DNA from: Arbacia lixula
Lineage: Eukaryota > Echinodermata > Echinoidea > Arbacioida > Arbaciidae
Reading direction: 5' to 3'
Length of the DNA: 64,000 nucleotides
Assembly (NCBI GenBank): GCA_963669155.1
Contig: OZ022589.1
Span: 13,510,892-13,574,891 of the forward strand
Below the pieces are notes generated by a model. That model ran no database searches. It was given only the letters and a program-made list of their open reading frames with translations, and was not told where the DNA came from. The translations under genes and the position numbers were made by a program. Positions 55,901 to 64,000 of this stretch are shown one piece after another. Numbering within the stretch: position 1 is the first letter of the stretch; the number at the start of each line of letters is the position of its first letter.

Positions 55901-58900
55901 TTTGCCAATGCGTACGTTGAGCTCGGGATCAAGGGAGAGTTTGCTGGAGATCATGGAGCCGAGGTAGGTGAAGTTTTCAACCACTTGAAGGGTGTAGTTT
56001 CCAATGGATATATCAGGAGCACTGCGTACATCCTGGCCCATGATGTTTGTTTTCTTGAGGCTGATGGTGAGGCCAAAGTCCTCACAAGCTTCAGAAAAGC
56101 AGTCAATCAGTCTCTGAAGGCCTTCCTCGGATTGGGATGACAGCGCAGCATCATCAGCGAACAGCATGTCTCTAATCAGGATTTTCCTCACTTTCGTCTT
56201 AGCCCGAAGTCGTGCAAGACTGAGTAGTTTTTAAGCCTGAGTCATATCGATTTTTTCAGAAACCGGTGTTCGATGGCTTTGCGCCGATCGAACATCGATG
56301 CATCGACGGCACATTAACAAATTGTGTACAACGGATAGCGGAGTGCGAACGCCAGCGGTCGTGTACATTTTGCGTATTACATGACGTCATTCAGCCACTG
56401 CCAAGAGCCAATTTATGAATGAAAATATAGTAAGCATGCGCAGTGCAATCCTTCCATTTCCCCACACAGTATTCCACCAAAATAAGTGTGCAATTCTCTA
56501 TCACCTCGTATCAAAATCGACCTAGAATTTCACTTTCCTTTATTTTATATGAGTTATGAAAGGTATTTTCGGAGAATCTATTTTCTCACCGATATCGCAC
56601 ATGTAAGCGAATTTCAATAACTTCTTGCTTTTCCGTCAAAATCTTAAGAATTAGCGTCAATATGGCATCGTGTAAGTTGTAACGTGTAACGTGCACAAAG
56701 TCAATTGGCTTCCGGGTTTCGGACAACGTGACCAGATATCGTTATCGCTATCGATTAGCGACCACGTGGTCATGACATGATCTACGCGATGCACCAATCA
56801 GCGGTCTCCGAATCGCTGTACGAAGACGTGCGCTCTACCAGTCTGTTGGCAGCGTGTATGCATATGAGCCTTAATGAGCGAACTTACGCACAATCGCCAC
56901 TGTGCTGTTTCCGGGTTTTCACAACACACGATGCTATCCGTTGTACACAGTCTATACAGACAAGTGTTCGTTGTGGCATTGCGCGGTATATAGTAGTGAA
57001 CGAAAAGAAGCCAAGTATGTAGTAGCTGCTTGATCATCGAGCGACCAGTTCGTTCTCTTGATGTGCTACCTTCAAAACTCACAAAAGAGAGTAGGAACCA
57101 AGTAAGCAAATTAAACTAATTAAAAAATATTAAGATAAATTGTGTATAACAGGACTATCAAACAAAAGATTTTGTGCTTTCTAGTCAATTTGGTAATTTC
57201 GTCGATGCATCGAATTCATCAAAACGAAATCGGAGTTCGACTTCTTCGATCGAACACCGGCTTAATAATCGATTCGACTCAGGGTAGTTTTCCATCGCTT
57301 CTTGTGTGTAGGTACACACCGTCCTCAGATGATCTGAAGGCGTGTGAAAGCAGCACGGAAAAGAAGATCCCAAAGAGCGTAGGGGCAAGCACACATCCCT
57401 GCTTCACTCCATTCTTGATTGGGAATGGCGCAGAAGTAGAGCCGTCATACTGGATGGTGCCCTGCATATCATCATGGAATGATACAATCAGCTGAAGCAG
57501 TGTGGGAGGGCATCCTATCTTCTGTAACAAATTGAAGAGAACCTTTCTGCTGACTAGGTCAAAGGCCTTGGTAAGGTCAATGAACGCAATGTACAATGGC
57601 TGTCTCTGCTCGCGGCTTTTCTCCTGCAGTTGGCGAATGGAGAATATCATGTCAATGGTTGATCTTCCAGCCCGAAATCCACACTGTGATTCTGGGTACA
57701 CACGGGCTGCAAGTAAATGCAGTCTGTTCAGGATCACTCGGGCGAATGTCTTTCCAACAGTGCTTAGGAGGGAGATTCCGCGATAGTTGTTACAGTCACT
57801 GCGATCCCCTTTGTTCTTGTACAAAGTGATAATATTGGCATCGCGCATATCATGCGGAATTGTTCCCTCTTTCCAGCATTGACAGAGAAGGTCATGGAGA
57901 TGGCGAAGAAGATCAGTGTCCTTTCCAGCTTTGATTAGGTCTGGGGGTATACCGTCTTTTCCTGGAGCCTTGCCGGAAGTCAGTGAGTTCACAGCTTTTG
58001 TAAGCTCTTCTAAGGAGGGTACAGTGTCGAGATCTTCCATGACAGGTAAGCTTTCGATGCTCTCAATTGTAGCTTCGTTGACCATCACCTCACGCGAGTA
58101 AAGCTCTTCATAATGCTCAACCCATCTCTCCATTTGAAGCTTCTTGTCTGTAATGATCTCCCCAGTAGTTGAGTTGAGTTGTGATGTCTTTTTGATGGTT
58201 GGCCCAAAGATTTTCTTTATGCCTGCGTACATACCGCGGGTGTTGCCATTATCTGCAGCAAGCTGGATGCTCTGACATAGGCCTAACCAGTAGTCATTGG
58301 CACATCGTCTAGCAACCCGTTTGGCATCCGTCCTCGCATTCCTGAGGGCTGTGAGCATCTTCACAGATAGTTTACTCTTGTAGTTAGTGAGTGCTGCTCG
58401 TTTTGCTTCAATGACAGGCTCCAACTCTGTGATTCCAGCTACGAACCAGTCTGGGTTCTGCTTTTCCCTCTTGCCGAATACTTCCATGGCTGAGTGATGG
58501 ATTGCATCACGAATATGCTTCCATCTTTCTTCAGCAGTAGTAGAAGGACAGTCCTGGAGGGCCTGTTCGATGGAGTCGGCGAAGAGATCGTGCAGGTCAC
58601 GACTAGATATGTTTGCAGTGTTAATGCGTGGGCGAGCTTTCTGCTTTGAGTGATGTATGCGCTTGGGCTGAAGACGCACCCTGCTGGCAACCAAAGAATG
58701 GTCTGTGTCACAATCCGCACTGTGGTAACTTCGGGTAATTTGGACGCTGTTCAAAGATGAGTTTCGTGTGATGACAAGGTCGAGCTGGTGCCAGTGATGA
58801 GATCTGGGATGTCTCCAGGATACCTTGTGGCATGGTTTTGTGGAAAAGAACGTGTTAGTGATACAGAGGTTGTGATAAGAACAGACTTCCAACAACCTTT

Positions 58901-61900
58901 GACCGTTCTCATTCAATTTGCCAATGCCGGAAATAGGTTTATTCAAGTACTAATCCATATACATGTAAGCCTCATACCATGAGTTATATATTTTTCTTCC
59001 ATTTAAATATCATTGTTAAATTATTTTCATGGCAAACATGTAATGGATGTTGAGAAAAAAATAAAGCTTCTGTAATAAACAGTATAATTAGATACACTGT
59101 ATGCACCTGTACATGTTGCAGTACAGGCTGGTTCTTGCAATATGTTGAATCGTCATCAGTTTTCAAGCCCACATGGACAACTCTAATATGCTGGTAGGAA
59201 AATGTACACAGCTCGCACGCTCATGGAATTGTATGAAAAGGGGAAAGCCAATTTGTCGGCACTCGATTTAGAAGCAAGCACTACCAGCACAATGTATGTA
59301 TGCATGCCATAGATTTGATGTGTATTATACACTTCTCATTCATAAAATTCAAACCTTGTCAAAGGTCTGGGAGTTAAATATTAATACCCGGTATACAGTC
59401 AGACATAATTGCTTTTCATCCAAATGGGAATTGCCTTCCGAGTTCCAATAAGGGTGAAGCACTCCCAGATTAGAAACATGAAAAACTAGACTTAAGTCCA
59501 CAAACTTTAAATCGTGGGGGAAAAGGGCTTAACATTAGATGTCCACTGAATGTGCAGGTCAAGAAAGAGAAAAGCGTAACAATGGCACTGTTTATGTTTC
59601 TGGTGTAGTTTATTAACACTTGTAGCACAATCACTTTCTGGATCTGATCATTCTTTACATGTTCCCTGTACTCTTCAAAGTGTTACATTTGGAAAGATTG
59701 CATACATTTTAAATCTTGAAGGGGTCCATGTGCCTTTCATGAATTATTTTATTTGACCCAAGACTTACATGTTTATTCTCTACCCCCCCCCCCCCCAAAA
59801 AAAAAAGAAGAAAAAAAGAAAGAATAATAATAATAATAATGACAATAAAAAGATAAATAAATAAATGAATAAATAAAATAAAATAAAGATAATGAGTAAA
59901 TAAATGAATAAATGAATAAAAAGTGAAAAATATAAGAAATAAAAAGATAAAGAAAATGATAAAGAAATGATAGACAAATAAAGAAATGAATGAATCAATT
60001 AGTAAATAAATGAATTAATAAATGAGTACTGTTATAGAGATCTGCACAATGGCTCAAGAAAAATGAATACTAATCATACTCCTCTTCAATCAACAGGACA
60101 AGTTCTTCGATGCAATGAACTTGCAACAACGCCATTATATTTTTGAAGCTGATAGGCCTTTATTAGTTATTACTTAAAGTAGCGTACATGTCCCAACCAA
60201 CTCGTGCATGTATTCTAATATTGTTGACAATGAGTTTAAAATATTCTAGAATATACCAGTGGATACAACGAATTGTGATCAGGCTCATACTTGCAGATTC
60301 AATACCTTCAATTGTATCACCTGTAGGAAGAAATGCAGGCATGGTTTGTACCATGTGGTCCTACAGTAGCTTAATAAAGTTTTACGGATATATCATATCG
60401 AGTGTTCATAGAGCACAACGTTGGATCCAGGCAATGACTTTGTGCTGACCTCTATTCTTTAAGCGTGGTGAGATGAATGAATAAAAAACCTTGACAAGCA
60501 GCCAATTGGCTGCAGTATGCTACTTCATGTTTGAGTACCCAATAAGAAAGAGTTACCTGAGGTTAAAAAATAAAAGCATACAAGAACAAGGCATAAATGG
60601 TGTATATCCCCCACTGAGGTACAATGGTATATTGGCGAACAAACGTTCTTGAGAAAATGTCAACCAAATGAAGCTAGCAAAGTAGGCATATTTATCAATG
60701 GTGTGGCAGTCGAATTGCTCTAGTTTTAATGATTGATTTCATTCAATAAAATATTGTTTATGTTGTGAATCTTACTTTGTACAATCCAAATTAAGCACAT
60801 AAAATGCAGTCATTACACGAACTCATCAAGTCATGGAAATAACACATGTGCAGCTGTAGACCTACAGTTTTTTTATTACAGTAATTTTGATTACATGTAC
60901 TGTACAGTAGCTACAATGTACTGTACCTCATGAGGTTTCATACTCAAAATATGAACATTACATTGTAATTGAGACTCCTTCACACGTCACAGATATATAG
61001 TATAACTGTACAGGACGTTACATCAGTGTAGTGACTTACATGTACATGACACATACATGAACATGTACCGGTATAAGGTAACAGGCGCAGTTTGTAGAGT
61101 GCTACTATGTACCATAAATGAACTTTAACACCCTACCCTCAATATCGATGCTACATGTACATGACCAGTAGTAGCACTACTAGTAATGCATACCTGTAGG
61201 AATACTACTATTATTGAGTGGGGGGGGGGGGGGGGGGGGGATAAATTCCACATTTATACCCCAGACACAACCCCCATGGTTGCACTGGAGTAGTAGCTCT
61301 CCTTATGCATGTAGGAAATTAGGAACGCTAATTCATACTGTGCCATGAACCCAGTGTCTCGTGCACATGTACCGGTAAATGTATGTACAGTACATGTATG
61401 TCCACTCTACATGCACTGGTATTTGTACATTGCATTATAAGATCCAAGAAGTAATCTGAGGATGTGAGCTTCAGTGTGTACACTACACTTAGTATTTAGG
61501 CGCGTGTAGTGAAGTGTAGTACCTGCACACGCGTGGGTCTGTGTGTACTGCACATGTGCTTGTGGAGTTGTGAAAATCAGGCAGAAGTCACACAGACTAG
61601 CACTGTCCCAGTCATGGTGTCATCCATAATTAGTGCGTTCCTGAATCATTTCCTGTGAGGTCGGGCTGTGGGCATGTGGGTCGCAAATATATTCTGAACT
61701 GCTTTTTGTCATATTTCCTGATCTTGAATTTGACCTCACAGAACGGGAGGAATTTATATTTCCTGTGAGGTCAGACTGAAGGCATTTGGGACACACTTTT
61801 GCAAACATACAGTATTCTCGATCATACATGTTTCATGCTGAACTGGACAAAATATACCACGGTTTAAAACTGCGGCTCCTTCCCTATCTTCCCTTTCCCT

Positions 61901-62438
61901 TTCCCTGTGCCAATTCATTTGAGCTGTAGTGTAGATGCAGGGTGAGAAACACACTGTCACAACAAACAACATACAAGACTTATAATACAGTAATGTAATA
62001 TTGTCTGTTCTTTTGAGAACTTTTTTTTAGACAAGGAGAGAAAACAAAATATAACATCATATTGGATACATATTGCCACCTTGCCTTACATTTGTACAAG
62101 AGTATCAATAACACTCGGTACATTCAGTTTCTTTTTATTTGTCTTCTTGTTCTCTCTCTCTTTGAAATAACAATTATATTAGAGGGATTTGGGGTTGGGC
62201 ATTTGCCAGGATTGTTCGTTTGTGTTGTTAAATATACTGGCACATAAAATAATGGTTTAGATGTGCTTGTGTGTGATATTTGACAGTGACTGGTGGTAAC
62301 AGGAATGAAATAGGAATAGACATGAATAGACAAGCTAGTCGCCATATCATGAATGCATCTCTCTGCCAAACTAACACTTTTCTAACATACATAATATATA
62401 CAAATGCGAAAGTTTAAAGTAACGTTTTATCTCTTCTT

Positions 62439-62474
<36 letters not shown>

Positions 62475-63921
62475 TCTCTCATATTCCTATTTGATCCAAC
62501 AGAATTTAAAAGATGTACTTGCCAATCAGATCCCAGAACAGCAGAACGATATCAAGAAGTTCCGGCAAGAACATGGCTCAAAGGTCATCGGCGAAATCCA
62601 GGTTGACATGGTAAGTACAATGTGCATGAGAATTAATGTAAGAGTCAAATTGGCAGATATCACATAACCATTATCTAGTAATGCATTGGCAAATCTAAAT
62701 GATTGTTTTTAGTATAGTAACATAAATCATTTTGCATATTTGCAAAAGTAATACTTTTTTTGTGTACATGTAGTAGTGAGCCTGAATGTAAGGTTAACCC
62801 AGCCAGATTTGTTTGAGTTTGACAATCTCGGAAACTACCAATCTGTCAATTATAAAAACAAAACAGCATGGAGGTATGGAGATCTGTCCCATAGCAGTCC
62901 ACAAACTGTATTATAAGGAATGTCACAATCATATTATCAACCGATTTTTAAATCTAATTTTTATACACAATGCCCCATCTGTCAACAGCTTCAAACATGC
63001 TTTCAAGACATGCTCTCTTCTTAATTACCCAAGATGGTTTTATGTACTCTTGTTTAATTGCTTATTTGGTAGTTGTATTTCTGTTTATTATTATTATATA
63101 AAGTTAAATGTGTTCATTATGTAGTTTGCTACATTTAAGATTATTGTAAAGGGCATAGAGAATATTGATATTATGCACTATATAAACGTTTGATTATTAT
63201 TATCGTATTAACATTCCTTTTCCGAATGACCAGCTCTACGGAGGGATGCGTGGAATGAAGGGACTTGTCACCGAGACGTCAGTGCTGGATCCGGATGAGG
63301 GCATCCGTTTCCGCGGCTACAGCATCCCCGAGTGCCAGAAGCTCCTTCCCAAGGCTCCCGGTGGAGGCGAGCCTCTCCCTGAGGGTCTCTTCTGGCTCCT
63401 GGTGACTGGAGAAATCCCCACCGAAGCACAGGTACATGTCAGCTCCCTGGAGCATTACTTGATCATTATTAGAGAGCAGGGAGGTGTTGCACCAATCTGT
63501 TCGTTGTTGCTGTTGCGGTATGTGCATCACAATGATAAAGATGGCTTTGATCAGCAGGCATGTCGGTGACAGTGCACCTTCAACGTTTAAAGATGATACA
63601 TTTTTTATATTTTTTGTTGTCATTGGGCAAACGAAATAACAAAATCTTGTTACAACCCTGATAGTTGTAAGCGGGTTAAGTGACACCGATTTCTCAAGAA
63701 GTAAAATTGTCCCTTTCTTGGTTTGCCATTAGGTCAAAGCCATCTCTCAGGAGTGGAACGAGCGAGCAGCTGTCCCTTCACACGTTGTCCAGATGCTCAA
63801 CAACTTCCCCAGCTCGCTGCACCCAATGTCCCAGTTCAGCGCTGCCATCAGTGCCATGAACAGTGAGAGCAAGTTTGCAGAGGCCTATTCCAACGGTGTG
63901 CACAAGTCCAAATACTGGGAG
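52905..63921 (+). CDS. CS: Mitochondrial citrate synthase, first five exons (3' partial)
   Basis: Exons: 52905-52952, 54865-54915, 62503-62610, 63234-63431 and 63733-63921, all in phase 0, giving 198 residues before the window ends. Citrate synthase condenses acetyl-CoA and oxaloacetate in the mitochondrial matrix, the entry step of the TCA cycle. The start [16 protein letters not shown] is an Arg-rich amphipathic presequence. Family signatures are [51 protein letters not shown] and [24 protein letters not shown] and [11 protein letters not shown] also match. Catalytic His and Asp residues lie in exons beyond the window. Intron 2 (54916-62502) is swollen by a LINE with a nested insertion. Confidence 0.97.
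52953..54864 (+). other. Citrate synthase intron 1
   Basis: Contains a degenerate GGGTTAGGG-like tract (53936-54025) and a CAGCCGCAGCCAGCCGCAGC run near 53082. No coding segment was recognised. Confidence 0.6.
53936..54025 (+). repeat. Degenerate telomere-like TTAGGG tract
   Basis: GGTTATGGTTAGGGTCAGGG is followed by TTAGGGTTAGTG and GGTCAGGGTTAGG variants. It is interstitial and imperfect. Confidence 0.7.
55223..56231 (-). pseudogene. LINE reverse transcriptase, 3' half with FADD and zinc finger
   Basis: Open from the insertion border through the stop at 55223. Begins [17 protein letters not shown] and continues [13 protein letters not shown], the catalytic Asp pair. The frame is intact, so the break is due only to the 1052-bp insertion upstream. 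Confidence 0.85.
56232..57283. mobile_element. hAT-like non-autonomous element, 1052 bp, 8-bp target duplication
   Basis: GTAGTTTT occurs on both sides (56224-56231 and 57284-57291). Left end TAAGCCTGAGTCATATCGAT, right end inverted CCTGAGTCGAATCGATTATT; both continue with CCGGTGTTCGATSG. Further inner pairing (GTGTACAACGGATAGC at 56333 and GCTATCCGTTGTACAC at 56934) extends the terminal repeats. No transposase ORF. Confidence 0.8.
57284..58946 (-). pseudogene. LINE endonuclease remnant and reverse transcriptase, 5' half
   Basis: One open frame of about 555 codons ending at the insertion border (…LHTRSDGKL). No true start codon is expected because the element is 5'-truncated near 58946. Confidence 0.85.
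59783..60030 (+). repeat. A-rich AAATAAATGAATA tract
   Basis: Starts with C and A runs, then AATAATAATAATAATAATG and repeated AAATAAATGAATAAA for about 240 bp. Confidence 0.85.
60685..60723 (+). mobile_element. Helitron-like 3' end fragment, copy C
   Basis: GGCATATTTATC then GTGTGGCAGTCGAATTGCTC and TAG followed by T, identical in layout to the 3' ends at 6933 and 51447. The rest of the element is not visible upstream. Confidence 0.65.
61219..61242 (+). repeat. G homopolymer of about 24
   Basis: Uninterrupted G run after GAGTG. Assembly length may be inexact. Confidence 0.9.
62440..62482 (+). repeat. CT microsatellite before citrate synthase exon 3
   Basis: CT repeats from about 62440 end about 20 bp before the acceptor CCAACAG at 62502. 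Confidence 0.9.
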
Positions 63922-64000
63922 GTGAGCAATTCAGTCATACATGTGTAGTTATTCTGTCCTTCTGCCTTTTGCAATTGATATTTCTTCTTTTCTAGGTACT

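Larger units (their letters stand above)
55150..58946 (-). mobile_element. 5'-truncated LINE split by a nested DNA element
   Basis: Coding parts are 57284-58946 and 55223-56231 on the minus strand. The first begins within the endonuclease ([19 protein letters not shown]), runs through a 200-residue linker and most of the reverse transcriptase ([51 protein letters not shown]). The second holds the FADDAAL catalytic motif, the [19 protein letters not shown] signature and a C-terminal C2H2 finger ([19 protein letters not shown]). The first ~200 endonuclease residues are missing. The clade is unlike the 23930 LINE; RTE- or other APE-type is possible. Confidence 0.85.
58947..62502 (+). other. Remainder of citrate synthase intron 2
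   Basis: AT-rich, no exon recognised. It holds an A-rich AATAAATAAATG tract (59783-60030), a Helitron-like 3' end (60685-60723), many ACATGTAC words near 60890-61440, a G run (61219-61242) and a CT run before exon 3. Confidence 0.6.

Overview
The window is animal nuclear DNA. Genes are split by spliceosomal introns with GT..AG borders, intergenic and intronic space is full of short foldback elements, non-LTR retrotransposons and minisatellites, and there is no operon structure. The repeat types (2A-bearing LINE, Helitron-like elements with ACGG microsatellite, foldbacks beginning AAAGGGATAGTTCACCC) fit a marine invertebrate. An echinoderm, perhaps a sea urchin, is my best guess, but nothing here proves the species.

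Five host genes are supported, left to right. (1) 1288-3189, plus strand: the last two exons of a MADF/Myb-SANT-like DNA-binding protein whose 5' part lies outside the window. Its coding 3' end has been amplified into a 1.2 kb tandem array. (2) 11418-22248, minus strand: a nine-exon, 501-residue protein with two ubiquitin-like domains, a von Willebrand A domain, an acidic linker and a polybasic CAAX-type C terminus (KKKKKCIVM). (3) 23602-42379, plus strand: a complete 13-exon gamma-tubulin gene (467 residues), divergent from gene 2. (4) 45027-47249, minus strand: a two-exon, 635-residue RING/B-box/coiled-coil TRIM protein with a propeller-like C terminus, convergent with gamma-tubulin. (5) 52905-63921, plus strand: the first five exons of mitochondrial citrate synthase, running off the right edge.

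Mobile DNA shapes the layout. Intron 1 of gamma-tubulin carries an antisense CR1/L2-like LINE with an uninterrupted 1200-codon ORF containing a signal-like N terminus, a 2A-like motif (GGDTEMNPGP), a PHD finger, an endonuclease and a reverse transcriptase. Intron 2 of citrate synthase carries a second, 5'-truncated LINE split by a 1052-bp element with terminal inverted repeats and an 8-bp target duplication; removing the insert restores the frame. Helitron-like elements, a pogo-like pair, a decayed gag-like ORF and at least four foldback families fill most remaining space.

The most unusual pattern is repeated tandem duplication of exon edges inside gamma-tubulin. The acceptor and start of exon 6 have one decayed copy. 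The acceptor and first ~66 bp of exon 8 have two extra copies. The donor of exon 8 is copied about 27 times in a 45-bp array, and the donor side of exon 10 is duplicated once. This places many decoy splice sites beside an essential, single-copy-type gene. Together with the similar amplification at the 3' end of the MADF-like gene, it suggests local duplication that favours exon borders.
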